Positions 1-8,381 are shown, counted from the stretch's first letter. The stretch: 64,000 nucleotides of DNA from Acinetobacter calcoaceticus (GCF_900520355.1 NZ_LS999521.1:1860001-1924000), one strand, 5' to 3'. Notes: generated from the letters alone by a model not told the origin. Numbers and translations: made by a program.

Positions 1-510
1 TCACAAGAGATTGCTTTGAAGCAGCCGAATTTAGTTCGAAAAATGATTTTATCGGGAACTGGCCCTGCGGGCGGTACAGGAATTAGTACCGTAGGACGAA
101 TTTCAAATTGGGATTTAGTCCGTGGAATGGTTACCCACCAAGACCCTAAGGTTTATCTTTTCTTCACACGTACAGAAAATGGTAAAGCTGCTGCAAAACA
201 GTTTATTCAACGTATTAATGAACGTACCGAAAACCGCGATAAAGAAATCACTATTTCTGCCTATCGTGCCCAGCTTAAAGCACTCAAAAAATGGGGAAGT
301 AAAAAACCTTCCGACCTTTCTGTGATTCAACAACCTGTGTTAGTTGCCAATGGTGATCATGACCGAATGGTGCCAACAGTAAATACTTATGATTTAGCAA
401 AGCGCTTACCGAATAGCTCACTTGTTATCTATCCAGATGCTGGCCATGGTGGAATTTTCCAGTTCCATGATAATTTTGTAAAACAATCACTTACATTCTT
501 AGATAAATAA
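1..510 (+). CDS. alpha/beta hydrolase, C-terminal part (5' end outside window)
   Basis: The reading frame is open from base 1 and ends at a TAA at 508-510, so the gene starts upstream of the window. The first residues (SQEIALKQPNLVRKM) correspond to the helix after the nucleophile elbow of alpha/beta hydrolases; the nucleophile itself is not in the window. A likely catalytic Asp lies in VANGDHDRMVP and the catalytic His in DAGHGG. The protein is closely similar to the next gene (both have LVRK-LGTGP, NG-D and YPDAGHG), so the two look like a tandem duplication. Substrate unknown. The gap to the next gene is 24 bp, so co-transcription is likely. Confidence 0.9.
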   Translation, partial: SQEIALKQPNLVRKMILSGTGPAGGTGISTVGRISNWDLVRGMVTHQDPKVYLFFTRTENGKAAAKQFIQRINERTENRDKEITISAYRAQLKALKKWGSKKPSDLSVIQQPVLVANGDHDRMVPTVNTYDLAKRLPNSSLVIYPDAGHGGIFQFHDNFVKQSLTFLDK

Positions 511-534
511 AAGCTTAAATTTAGGATAAAGACA

Positions 535-1398
535 ATGACTACTATTACTCACCAAACAGCCGAGACCCAATTCATTGAAGTAGATGGAGCAAAATTTGCC
601 TATCGTCGATGGGGTAATGCAAATACAGGGCAACCACCGCTATTTTTTCTTCAGCATTTCCGAGGTGGTTTAGACAACTGGGATCCACTCATTACTGATG
701 GTTTGGCAGAAGGGCGTGAAGTCATTTTATTTAATGGACGAGGCGTTGCTTCATCTACAGGCCAGCCCCGTACTCGCATTGAAGATATGGCAGACGACGC
801 GGCAGCAGTCATTCGTGCATTAGGCTTAAAGCAGGTTGACCTATTAGGCTTTTCACTTGGAGGGTTTCAGGCACAAGATTTAGTACGCCGTCATCCTGAA
901 CTTGTCAGAAAGCTGATGCTCTTAGGTACAGGACCAAGAGGTGGTAAACCACGTGGAGATGATCCAGAAGTCGCTGCTCTGGTATTAAAGCACGCAACAA
1001 CTGCTGTGCCTTCTGAAGAAAACTTCCTATTTTTATTTTTTGGCCGATCTGAAGCTGCTATTCAGGCGGGGCATGAATTTTGGCAACGTCGCCATCAGCG
1101 TAAAGACCAAGATCCAGCAAGCTCAGTTGAAGTCATGCAGGCACAGATAGAAGCCAATATGCATTTTTTACCTAAACTTGATGAACAAGATCCTTTTGCA
1201 CATTTACGTGAAATTAAACAACCTACTTTCATTTTAAATGGTGTTGATGATGTGATGATTCCGACCATCAATGCCTACCACATGGCACTTAACATTCCAA
1301 ACGCTCAGCTATTTATTTATCCCGATGCAGGGCATGGTGCCCAATTTCAGTACCCTGAACGCTTCGTAAAACATGCAATCCAGTTTTTAGATGAATAA
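535..1398 (+). CDS. alpha/beta hydrolase
   Basis: A 287-residue cytoplasmic alpha/beta-fold hydrolase with no signal peptide. The nucleophile elbow GFSLG is at residues 105-109 (Ser107), the acid is Asp238 or Asp239 in NGVDD, and the His is His267 in DAGHG, so the catalytic triad is intact. An oxyanion-type stretch (LQHFRGG) lies near residue 40. The family includes esterases, haloperoxidase-like enzymes and C-C hydrolases, and I cannot assign a substrate. It follows a related hydrolase by 24 bp and is followed by an SCP2-like gene and an OYE-family reductase on the same strand, suggesting one operon for a hydrophobic or electrophilic substrate (inference). Confidence 0.9.
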   Translation: MTTITHQTAETQFIEVDGAKFAYRRWGNANTGQPPLFFLQHFRGGLDNWDPLITDGLAEGREVILFNGRGVASSTGQPRTRIEDMADDAAAVIRALGLKQVDLLGFSLGGFQAQDLVRRHPELVRKLMLLGTGPRGGKPRGDDPEVAALVLKHATTAVPSEENFLFLFFGRSEAAIQAGHEFWQRRHQRKDQDPASSVEVMQAQIEANMHFLPKLDEQDPFAHLREIKQPTFILNGVDDVMIPTINAYHMALNIPNAQLFIYPDAGHGAQFQYPERFVKHAIQFLDE

Positions 1399-1445
1399 TG
1401 CTTATGAGTTCGGTCCATTCAATTTGATGAATCAAGAAGATAAAA

Positions 1446-1832
1446 ATGATGAAATTTAAATTATTGCTGTGGATGCTGACCAAGCTCATGCAGCGTGCTG
1501 TAAAAAAGAACCTGAAATGCGCAGCTTTTGTGAAAGATAAAAATGTCATCTTTCAAATTCAAACAGCAAGTGGTGAAGGCCGCTATTTCGAAGTGAAAAA
1601 TGGCAAGATTAACTCTTACTCAGGGCTAACCAAGTCACCAAGTTTTACCTTTACGTTTAAAACGGGTAGCAAAGGGTTTGCCGTGTTGTCAGCGAAAGAC
1701 AGTGTAAACACTTTTTTAACTGCACTTAAAACACAAGACCTTGTCATTACTGGAAACTTTGTGGATGTGATGTGGTTTCAAAGTTTAGTGGACTTTATTC
1801 AACCTCATTCAAAACCCTCTTTAACTGTTTGA
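1446..1832 (+). CDS. SCP2-like sterol/lipid-binding domain protein
   Basis: A 128-residue protein. The middle and end (ATFTFKTGSKGF-like strand, then a helix with ALKTQDLVITGN and a hydrophobic terminal helix) follow the pattern of the SCP2 sterol-carrier fold, which binds hydrophobic ligands. The N-terminus is a basic amphipathic stretch rather than a clear signal peptide. It is the third gene of a same-strand run and ends 8 bp before the OYE-family gene. A role in presenting an apolar ligand to the neighbouring hydrolases or reductase is inference. The family call rests on pattern resemblance only. Confidence 0.75.
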   Translation: MMKFKLLLWMLTKLMQRAVKKNLKCAAFVKDKNVIFQIQTASGEGRYFEVKNGKINSYSGLTKSPSFTFTFKTGSKGFAVLSAKDSVNTFLTALKTQDLVITGNFVDVMWFQSLVDFIQPHSKPSLTV

Positions 1833-1840
1833 GATAAGCC

Positions 1841-3091
1841 ATGACTCATTTGCAATTAAAAACCAATCTTTTGAATCAGCCTTTAACTTTACCGAATGGT
1901 GTCATCATTCCAAACCGGTTAGCGAAGGCTGCAACCAGTGAAACTTTAGCGACTTATGCCAACAACCCAAACGAAAAACATGTTCGGCTATATCAGCGTT
2001 GGGCTACATCAGGAATTGGGATGATCATAACTGGCAACATTATGATTGACCGACGTGCCTTAGGTGAAGCGGGCAACGTGGTGGTTGAAGATGAGCGTGA
2101 TTTTGCAATTTTACAGAAATGGGCAAAATCTGTGACCGAACAAGGTTCTCAATTGTGGGCACAGTTAAATCATCCGGGAAAACAATCACCAAAAGGGCTA
2201 AATGTCCGTAATATTTCTGCATCGGCAGTGCCATTTGGTGCAGAAATGCAGTCTTTATTTGCAACACCACATGAAGCCACACACGCAGAGATTTTAGAAA
2301 TTATTCAGCGCTTTGGTCGTAGCGCAGCGATATGTAAAAAGGCTGGATTTAGTGGAGTCGAGATTCACGCTGCACATGGTTATCTCATAAATCAGTTTTT
2401 GTCACCTTTGCATAATTTAAGAAATGATGAGTGGGGTGGTACACCAGAAAAACGCCGCCGTTTTTTAATGGAAGTTTATGCAGAAATCCGAACACAAGTC
2501 GGTAAAGCGTTTCCAGTTGCAATTAAGCTTAACTCGGCAGACTTTCAAAAAGGCGGCTTTACCGAACAAGACTCGTTAGAAACAATTCAGGCTTTAGCAA
2601 ATGCAGGCATTGACCTGATTGAAATATCGGGTGGCACCTATGAGTCTGGGGTAGCCAAAGCACCACAAAAAGCATCGACAATTGCGCGTGAAGCTTTCTT
2701 TATTGATTTTGCAGAAAAAGTGAGAACACTGGTAAAAACGCCGTTGATGGTTACAGGTGGTTTTCGTACCGTAGAAGGTATGAATCAAGCTTTGCAGTCT
2801 CAAGCGTGTGATGTTATTGGGATTGCAAGAATTATGGCAATTGAACCTGATGTACCTAAATATTTGCTAGCAGGTAAAAATGGTCTTCAGTCGGTGCAAC
2901 CTATTAAAACTGGCATCAAAAAAATTGATAGTCTTGGCGTGATGGAAGTACTTTGGTACACCCAGCAACTCAAACGGATTGGAAAAGGTAAACAACCAAA
3001 ACCTAAAGAAAGTGGCTTATGGGCATTTATTAAATCGGTTTTACGCAGTGGTTGGGGCACATATGCCACCCAACGTAGCCGAGCAAAATAA
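1841..3091 (+). CDS. NADH:flavin oxidoreductase, Old Yellow Enzyme family
   Basis: A 416-residue FMN-dependent ene-reductase-type protein. The N-terminal segment (LPNGVIIPNRLAKAATSE) is the usual first strand of the OYE TIM barrel. The substrate-binding His/His pair and Tyr lie in HAAHGYL at residues 176-182, and the family motif NDEWGG follows at 195-200. The phosphate-binding end TGGFRT and the GIAR-type region are present. It is somewhat longer than classic OYE (about 360-380), with a basic C-terminal tail containing a hydrophobic WAFIKSVLRSGW segment. It ends the operon, with a terminator 25 bp downstream. It probably reduces activated C=C bonds or nitro groups. Confidence 0.93.
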   Translation: MTHLQLKTNLLNQPLTLPNGVIIPNRLAKAATSETLATYANNPNEKHVRLYQRWATSGIGMIITGNIMIDRRALGEAGNVVVEDERDFAILQKWAKSVTEQGSQLWAQLNHPGKQSPKGLNVRNISASAVPFGAEMQSLFATPHEATHAEILEIIQRFGRSAAICKKAGFSGVEIHAAHGYLINQFLSPLHNLRNDEWGGTPEKRRRFLMEVYAEIRTQVGKAFPVAIKLNSADFQKGGFTEQDSLETIQALANAGIDLIEISGGTYESGVAKAPQKASTIAREAFFIDFAEKVRTLVKTPLMVTGGFRTVEGMNQALQSQACDVIGIARIMAIEPDVPKYLLAGKNGLQSVQPIKTGIKKIDSLGVMEVLWYTQQLKRIGKGKQPKPKESGLWAFIKSVLRSGWGTYATQRSRAK

Positions 3092-3116
3092 CCAATTGAT
3101 TTTAAAGAGAACCAAT

Positions 3117-3143
3117 AAAAAGCACTCCAATTGAGTGCTTTTT
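3117..3143. terminator. bidirectional rho-independent terminator
   Basis: A 10-bp stem (AAAAGCACTC / GAGTGCTTTT) with loop CAATT has A residues on one side and T residues on the other. It sits between two convergent genes and can serve both. Confidence 0.85.
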
Positions 3144-3160
3144 CTAATTTAAATTATTCG

Positions 3161-3595
3161 CTATTTTTGACTAATCGGACGGGTACCAATTTCAGCGCCA
3201 GTCATTTGGTCAATTACAATCGGCTTAATTTCAGTACCTTGTTCTGCATCAATGAAAGTCACCATTTTTTCAGGCTGTTCATAGGGCTTATATTTTCGGC
3301 CCCATGCACCAATCACAAATAAAACTGGTAAAAAGTCTTTACCTGCTTGAGTTAATACATACTCTTCGCGTGGTGGATGTTCAGAATATTGTCTTTTTTC
3401 GAGCAATCCTTCATCTACTAAAACAGACAACCGTTTTGTTAGCATGGTTGGCGCAATACCTAAACTTTTACGGAACTGATCAAAACGAGTAAAACCCGCA
3501 TGAGCATCTCGCAATATCAGCATGCTCCATGCATCGCCTAGCACTGAAAGGCTTCGGGCAATGGGACAAACTTCAAGATTGATATTTTTACTCAT
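3161..3595 (-). CDS. HxlR-family winged-helix transcriptional regulator
   Basis: A 144-residue DNA-binding protein. The HxlR signature is clear: an N-terminal Cys (VCPIARSLSVLGDAWSMLILRD, Cys10), the recognition helix region (PTMLTKRLSVLVDEGLLEKR) and the wing (PPREEYVLTQAGKDFLPVL). The N-terminal Cys is often the redox or electrophile sensor in this family. A TAGTA-AC-TACTA palindrome lies just upstream of its start, as expected for autoregulation. The likely target is itself or the convergent reductase operon (inference). Confidence 0.93.
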   Translation of the reverse strand: MSKNINLEVCPIARSLSVLGDAWSMLILRDAHAGFTRFDQFRKSLGIAPTMLTKRLSVLVDEGLLEKRQYSEHPPREEYVLTQAGKDFLPVLFVIGAWGRKYKPYEQPEKMVTFIDAEQGTEIKPIVIDQMTGAEIGTRPISQK

Positions 3596-3614
3596 AGGAA
3601 ATGAATTAACTTAA

Positions 3615-3626
3615 TAGTAACTACTA
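3615..3626. promoter_or_regulatory. HxlR-type palindrome upstream of the 3161-3595 regulator
   Basis: A perfect inverted repeat TAGTA-AC-TACTA lies 20 bp upstream of the start codon. HxlR (YodB-like) regulators typically bind TACT/AGTA inverted repeats; the assignment here is inference from that pattern and position. Confidence 0.5.
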
Positions 3627-3701
3627 AAAAAATACTAACATAAAGTGGCGAATTAAGCGAGTTTGAATGCTTAATATACAATAATAAGTCTATTTCTCGA
3701 G

Positions 3702-4064
3702 TCAATTTTGAACTATGTCTGCACTAGGCTGACTTTCTAATAACTTAGATAAATTATTTTCAAGCCAAGTAGTTAAATCAAAAAGTCGTTCGGAAGCCTC
3801 TCGTCCAAAGTCTGTTAATTGATAATCTACACGAGGCGGTATTTCTTCATAATCCTGACGTACGATAAAACCATCATGCTCAAGCGTTTTTAAGGTTTGT
3901 GCCAACATTTTTTCACTAATGCCATCAATAATTTTCTTTAATTCATTAAAACGCAGACGCTGATCTCGAAGTGCAACTAAAATCAAAACACTCCAACGGC
4001 TAGTAAGTGTTAATAAAATTTTTCGAGAGGGACAATCTGCTGCAAAAACGTATCCTTTCATCAC
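3702..4064 (-). CDS. HxlR-family winged-helix transcriptional regulator
   Basis: A 120-residue protein with the HxlR layout: Cys11 in FAADCPSRKILLTLTSRWSVLIL, helix-turn-helix FNELKKIIDGISEKMLAQTLKTLEHDGFI, and wing PPRVDYQLTDFGREA. It is divergent from a truncated NAD(P)H-binding quinone-reductase-like gene; HxlR/QorR-type regulators commonly control such reductases. The 124 bp between the two starts holds two tandem palindromic boxes (4103-4137), so repression of itself and the divergent gene is likely. The target is now broken, so the regulator may be a leftover or may have other targets. Confidence 0.93.
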   Translation of the reverse strand: MMKGYVFAADCPSRKILLTLTSRWSVLILVALRDQRLRFNELKKIIDGISEKMLAQTLKTLEHDGFIVRQDYEEIPPRVDYQLTDFGREASERLFDLTTWLENNLSKLLESQPSADIVQN

Positions 4065-4102
4065 TCACCACCTTAATTACAAAAGTTTACATTTGTTTCT
4101 AA

Positions 4103-4137
4103 ACTTACTTTTAGGTAAGTACTTACTTTTAGTAAGT
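4103..4137. promoter_or_regulatory. tandem palindromic operator boxes, likely HxlR-bound
   Basis: Two adjacent near-identical elements, ACTTACTTTTAGGTAAGT (4103-4120) and ACTTACTTTTAGTAAGT (4121-4137), each form an inverted repeat of ACTTAC/GTAAGT type. They occupy the shared promoter between an HxlR regulator and the reductase fragment. The head-to-tail duplication suggests cooperative binding. Confidence 0.65.
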
Positions 4138-4188
4138 TAAGGTACTACGATGATTGAAATATATCAACTACCTCAGATGGAGATCATC

Positions 4189-4611
4189 ATGCGTATTGCA
4201 GTTACTGGTGCATCAGGTCAACTCGGCCAATTGGTTATTTCTCAATTACTCGAACGGACTGAGGCAAAAAATATTGTCGCATTAGTTCGCAATCCAGAAA
4301 AAGCATCAGATTTAAGTTCAAAAGGGATCGAAGTGCGTGCTTTTGATTATGGCCATGACGCAGATAAACTTTCGGTTCAATTGGTTGGTATTGATAAGCT
4401 TTTATTAATCTCATCGAGTGAAGTTGGTCAACGTACAGTACAGCACCAAAATGTGATTAATGCGGCAAAACTTGCAGACGTAAAATTTATTGTTTACACG
4501 AGTTTATTAAACGCAGATACATCACCACTTCTATTAGCACAAGAACATGTTGAAACTGAAAAATATTTAAAAAAATCGGATATCCCACATACCTTATTAC
4601 AAATGGATTAA
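4189..4611 (+). pseudogene. NAD(P)H-binding quinone oxidoreductase (QorB-like), truncated
   Basis: The N-terminal half of an NmrA/QorB-like NAD(P)-binding protein. It begins with the dinucleotide-binding loop VTGASGQLGQLV and shows ALVRNPEKA and the YTSLLNAD region typical of these enzymes. I chose ATG 4189 because GGAG stands 6 bases upstream; an in-frame ATG at 4150 is possible. It stops after about 140 residues at HTLLQMD, where relatives (about 280 residues) continue with the substrate domain. The downstream DNA encodes an unrelated fragment, so a deletion has probably removed the 3' half. Enzyme function is probably lost. Confidence 0.8.
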
Positions 4612-4957
4612 TGAAGAATTTACATTAGAAGCAAAAATAGGCGGAAAATTTAAAGATTTGATAGATAATTGGTCATGTGACTCAGTATTTTTAGAACCAT
4701 TACTCATAGATATAGCAAATTTACACTGCGAAGAATTAATAGATAATGATTTACGTAAGTATCCTCCAAAATTTATTAGACCTCCCTTTACTTTATTACC
4801 ACTTGAAATTCATGTGATTAATAAATTACGTGCACTAGATAAATTAGATGAGATATCTTTCAATCATCCTTTAATGAACACTCATTCAGCAAAAATTAAA
4901 GAATTTGAAGTGATAGCTGATGATTTGATTGAAACGATACAGATAAATTTTTTGTAG
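4604..4957 (+). pseudogene. C-terminal remnant of an unrecognised protein
   Basis: This frame overlaps the end of the broken reductase and stays open to a TAA at 4955-4957. It reads WINEEFTLEAKIGGKF and continues for about 117 residues rich in Leu, Ile, Asp and Glu, ending in ADDLIETIQINFL. There is no start codon with a ribosome site at its head (the first candidate is TTG 4658), which suggests that a 5' part was lost at the junction near 4604. I do not recognise the family. Confidence 0.45.
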
Positions 4958-5108
4958 TTGAGTAAATCAACCAAAACATTACAAAGATGTGAGCTTTTTT
5001 ATTACACATTGCTTAAAAAATATACAGAAACCTCTCTAAAACGAGTTGGAATGCTACAAATGTGGATGATAATTTAAACTCCACTCTTCCTAATAAGTGA
5101 GGTGAGCA

Positions 5109-5249
5109 ATGAAATTGTTAGCTTTGGTTAGTATGGGGGTTGCAGCGAGTTATTGGTATCAAACTATAAAAAATGGCAAGCCAACTCTTCGAAAACCAAA
5201 TTTTGATGAAATAGTAAAAAAATTTGTATTAGCAGAATTTAAAGCCTAA
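5109..5249 (+). CDS. small protein of 46 residues, possible membrane anchor
   Basis: ATG at 5109 follows GAGGTGAGC, a good ribosome site at the right distance. The product begins with a short hydrophobic segment (MKLLALVSMGVAASYWY) and continues with a basic tail rich in Lys and Phe (PTLRKPNFDEIVKKFVLAEF). A rho-independent terminator follows 24 bp after the stop, which supports a real transcript. No family recognised. Confidence 0.55.
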   Translation: MKLLALVSMGVAASYWYQTIKNGKPTLRKPNFDEIVKKFVLAEFKA

Positions 5250-5272
5250 TGCATTTAATCATCTTAATTAAG

Positions 5273-5298
5273 AAGCTCATCGGAAGATGGGCTTTTTT
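5273..5298 (+). terminator. rho-independent terminator
   Basis: The stem AAGCTCATC / GATGGGCTT (with G-T pairs) and loop GGAA are followed by a T run. It lies directly downstream of the 46-residue ORF. Confidence 0.75.
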
Positions 5299-5457
5299 AT
5301 TGGAGTAAAGTTTGTCTCTTAATTATAAGTACCAATACTGAATTATCTAAGTTCGTCGAATATGTTTTGGTACGGAAATTCTTGCTAAATATCTATTATT
5401 GGGGTTTCTATCTTTTAACTCATGATATATTGATACTAATTAGAAAATTTAAAAGAT

Positions 5458-5802
5458 ATGAAACGATATATTTTTTTAGGGCTCGTGATGAGCCTACTTT
5501 CAGCTTGTTCAAATGTTGAATTAAATCCTGATCAAGTTTCCAATCAAGCTCAAGAACAGCAGCCTGTTCAGGTAACAACAATTGAATCAAAAAAAGTTGG
5601 TTATTGCATTCCAGATGAGGCAAAAAAACTTATTGGCCAATCTGTTCCGAGTGAGGCAGAGTTAAAGAAAATAACTAATGCTGGTGTTGTGCGGATTTCT
5701 CGTAAAGGTCAATCTGTTAGAGCAAATTTAGTTTATAACCACTTGAGCGTAGTGATAGATGATGATTCGAAGATCATCTATTCAAACTGTAGTTTAAGAT
5801 GA
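5458..5802 (+). CDS. I78-family peptidase inhibitor lipoprotein
   Basis: A 114-residue lipoprotein with signal peptide and lipobox LLSAC, so it is probably anchored in a membrane facing the periplasm. After a Gln-rich linker, the domain from Cys45 on (CIPDEAKKLIGQSV, then VVRISRKGQSVRANLVYNHL, then VVIDDDSKIIYSNC) matches the inhibitor I78 layout: C-x-G-Q, R-x-x-x-x-G-x-x-x and the terminal hDxxGxIxxxxC pattern. Known members inhibit serine proteases. A decayed secreted serine protease begins 228 bp downstream, which may have been its partner (inference). Confidence 0.8.
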   Translation: MKRYIFLGLVMSLLSACSNVELNPDQVSNQAQEQQPVQVTTIESKKVGYCIPDEAKKLIGQSVPSEAELKKITNAGVVRISRKGQSVRANLVYNHLSVVIDDDSKIIYSNCSLR

Positions 5803-6030
5803 TAAATAAGATCAAAGAAATTATGTGTAAATAAAACAAAAAATAACGGTTTATAATATTTTGTTTTATAAATTATAATTTTTAAATTTTTCCTTAGAAA
5901 TAGTATATTTAATGATGAATTGTTAAAGGGGTGCTTAAGGATATTTGGTCTATGCTTCAATTTTGGTTGGTTTTTATATAAACAATATATCGTTATATTT
6001 AAATCTTATTTTTTGAAAATAAGATGAAAA

Positions 6031-6931
6031 ATGAAAAAGATATTAGCACTAACAATTTTAATTTCATCCTCTTGTACATTTGCTGCATCAAATGAGGGAA
6101 TTGAGCAGGACATCCGTAGTTATTCTTTATTGCATGGCGTTAGCACAGCAGAAGCAAATAAAGCATTATTTTTAGAAGCTAACCGAGACTCTGCACTCGA
6201 CGCTATTGAAAAAGAATTTAAAGGCCGTATAGCTGGTATTTATATTGAAAGTTCACCTACATATAAAATTGTGGTTAGAATTAAAGGTTATGGTCAGAAT
6301 GAGAAACGAAATGTAGCAGTAGGAAATGCAATTTCCAAAAGTAATTTGCCTATTGATATCCAATATGGCGCTAAAGAAACCAGGGAAGTTGCTAAAGGCC
6401 AGATAAATAAAGCACAAAAACTAGTAAAAAATTATTTTAATACTATTCAAACTCTTAGCTACAATGAAAAAAATGGGAATATTGTTGTTGAAGTTAAAGG
6501 AAAAAGTACTGCTGAAAATTTAAAGAAGGTTGATCAAGTACAATCTCTTTGGAAAAATCCAAATCTACCAATTGAAATTAAATTTGTTAATTGGACTATC
6601 AAACCTTTAGTCGATGCTCATGGTGGAACTTTTATTGCGGGACAAATCGATCCGACAAGATATGGAGACTATAACTGCTTTTGGTATTAAAAACGCTAGT
6701 GGTACAAAGTAAATGAGTACAACTGCTCATTGTCCGAATAACTTCAAGAGTAAACAGGATGGAAACAATATACATTTGTAGGTGAGATTCCATTTGCGCA
6801 GATCTAATGATCTTCAGTGGAACGGTATTCTTTCACTTAGAGCAATAGATGATGTAACAGGTGTTTGTCAAGGATATTACTATGGTCCTACAGATAAAAT
6901 TTATGAGAATGGTTTTTCTTTCATTTACTAA
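6031..6931 (+). pseudogene. secreted chymotrypsin-fold serine protease, frameshifted
   Basis: The first 219 codons (6031-6690) are intact: a signal peptide (MKKILALTILISSSCTFA) followed by a long pro-region with two repeated segments (YKIVVRIKGYG / GNIVVEVKGKS) like the prodomains of streptogrisin/alpha-lytic-type proteases. The mature domain is broken. After DYNC at about 6675 the reading shifts by one base to GIKNASGTK, a TAA, then MSTTAHCPNNFKSKQDG, which contains the catalytic-His motif TAHC. Further shifts follow near 6775 and 6800 before SNDLQWNG and a final open run to TAA 6929-6931. No catalytic Ser motif (GDSGG) is visible, so the active-site half is also lost. Confidence 0.75.
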
Positions 6932-6996
6932 TTAAATTTCATAAATGCGATAGCATTTTTTTTGGATATAGGTAAATACAGCATAGTCCGTAAATT

Positions 6997-7033
6997 AAGC
7001 CCCACTAAATATCGATTATTGGCGGGGCTTTTT
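6997..7033 (+). terminator. terminator-like hairpin after the protease remnant
   Basis: Inverted repeat AAGCCCC ... GGGGCTT with a roughly 20-base loop, followed by TTTTT. It lies 65 bp past the end of the protease remnant. Confidence 0.55.
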
Positions 7034-7036
7034 ACT

Positions 7037-7309
7037 TTGTGTGTTAAGCTGACCTTTATAATTTTATGGTTTCTTACAATGTTCATTTGTATTGGTGGTG
7101 ATTTAGACGGTGAAGTTGTTAATAACCGTGAAGGAACGTTCTTTAAAGCTAGTGAAATAAATTCCTTAAAAGAATCAACATACAACCGCCAGAGCTATAT
7201 TATTGGTGAAAATATATATCGGTTTTGGCTGTGTGCGGAGTTGAGCTATGCTGAGACAACAAAAATAGCGAATGATTACTTGGCGCAAAAACATCCATAT
7301 CTTTCATAA
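7037..7309 (+). CDS. small membrane-anchored or secreted hypothetical protein
   Basis: The frame is open from TTG 6962, but a terminator hairpin occupies 6997-7033, so the true start is probably TTG 7037 (90 residues) or ATG 7079 (76 residues); no start has a strong ribosome site. From 7037 the product starts with a hydrophobic stretch (LTFIILWFLTMFICIGG) like a signal anchor, then a polar domain (NREGTFFKASEINSLKES and FWLCAELSYAETTKIAND). A clear terminator follows the stop. Family not recognised. Confidence 0.45.
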   Translation: MCVKLTFIILWFLTMFICIGGDLDGEVVNNREGTFFKASEINSLKESTYNRQSYIIGENIYRFWLCAELSYAETTKIANDYLAQKHPYLS

Positions 7310-7327
7310 TTCAGATATTAAAAAATA

Positions 7328-7352
7328 AGCCCGCCAATTTTGGTGGGCTTAA
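7328..7352 (+). terminator. rho-independent terminator
   Basis: Stem AAGCCCGCC / GGTGGGCTT with loop AATTTT, 18 bp after the preceding stop codon. The T tail is short. Confidence 0.65.
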
Positions 7353-7585
7353 TCTATCTAGAGTAAGTAGGCTAAATCTTGGTTAAGTGAAAAACAATTA
7401 AAAAAGCCCCTCATATCTGAGAGACTAGTCATATCAATTTTCTGGAATGAATGGCTGCAATTTCTTAAATAACTAAACAAATCAAATTGATAAAAGTAAT
7501 TAATAGTAGAGTAAATCAGTGCACTAATTTATTCTTTATAGTAGCAGAGCCTCAAAATAACTTCCAAAGCACTGTTAATAAGAAA
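7353..7585. other. intergenic stretch with no gene seen
   Basis: Together with 7763-8115 this is an AT-rich stretch of about 760 bp that holds only one short minus-strand ORF (7586-7762). I see no coding pattern, RNA gene or repeat in the rest. Confidence 0.5.
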
Positions 7586-7762
7586 TTATTTGTTATTAGG
7601 ATCAGGTTGTTCATTATTCTCAGGCAGATCTTTTACAGTGCCTGGAACTTGTGAAGGCTGAGTTTCAGTAGGTGGTGTTGATGCAGAATGCTTGTTCATT
7701 TGAGCTTTAATGATATTGGCGTGGTTAGTTGTATTTTGAGAAAAACTTTTAAAACCTGTCAT
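7586..7762 (-). CDS. small Pro/Thr/Gln-rich protein of 58 residues
   Basis: A minus-strand ORF starting at ATG 7762 with a purine-rich AGAAGA upstream. The product begins MTGFKSFSQNTTNHANIIKA and becomes rich in Pro, Thr and Gln (STPPTETQPSQVPGTV), ending in an acidic tail (ENNEQPDPNNK). No hydrophobic segment and no recognised domain; likely disordered. It stands alone in a gene-poor stretch. Confidence 0.45.
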   Translation of the reverse strand: MTGFKSFSQNTTNHANIIKAQMNKHSASTPPTETQPSQVPGTVKDLPENNEQPDPNNK

Positions 7763-8115
7763 TTTTATCTTCTTATCTTCACTAGGGAGTGTTCATAGTA
7801 CGCTTTAAAAGCCTTTACATTACGGTAGTTGTAAGACTTATATGTGTTGATATGTCCTAGAAAAGATCTTTATCTCGACGACTTATTTCATAAATAAAAT
7901 CAATTATATATAACCTGTTGAGTCTTATCCTTTAAATTTTGAAATTACGGTATCCAACTTTCAAGTAGGGGTACATAAAGCACACATATATAAATTTTCT
8001 CAAGATATGGGATTAATAAAGTTTTAAAAATTAATTCAATCTAGTTGCCTACAAAATATTGATAGTATAAAAATATCGTTGGGCATAATATGTAGGATTA
8101 AATTGGAGCATATTA

Positions 8116-8325
8116 ATGCTAAAAGACATTACAATTATTGATTTCCAAGGTAAAGAAAAAAAAGCGCAGGCAAACTATACAGAAGTAAATACTAATAAAA
8201 TCAGTCATTCATCTAGAGTTCAGAGACCCAAAGTTGAATATATTTTGTTAAAAGGTGAATGTATTTACCCTACTTTAAATTTGGTTTTCAACAGTTCCGA
8301 TGGCAACAGCTATTATATAGAGTAA
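8116..8325 (+). CDS. hypothetical protein of 69 residues
   Basis: ATG 8116 follows GGAG by 8 bases. The product starts MLKDITIIDFQGKEKKAQAN and ends NLVFNSSDGNSYYIE. No signal peptide, membrane segment or recognised motif. A perfect terminator begins 6 bp after the stop, which supports expression as a single small gene. Confidence 0.6.
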   Translation: MLKDITIIDFQGKEKKAQANYTEVNTNKISHSSRVQRPKVEYILLKGECIYPTLNLVFNSSDGNSYYIE

Positions 8326-8330
8326 ACATG

Positions 8331-8351
8331 ACCCACTTCGGTGGGTTTTTT
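8331..8351 (+). terminator. rho-independent terminator
   Basis: ACCCAC-TTCG-GTGGGT followed by a T run, with the very stable TTCG tetraloop. Confidence 0.9.
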
Positions 8352-8381
8352 AATGGGTGATTTTAATTAGCCGAACGTCTT

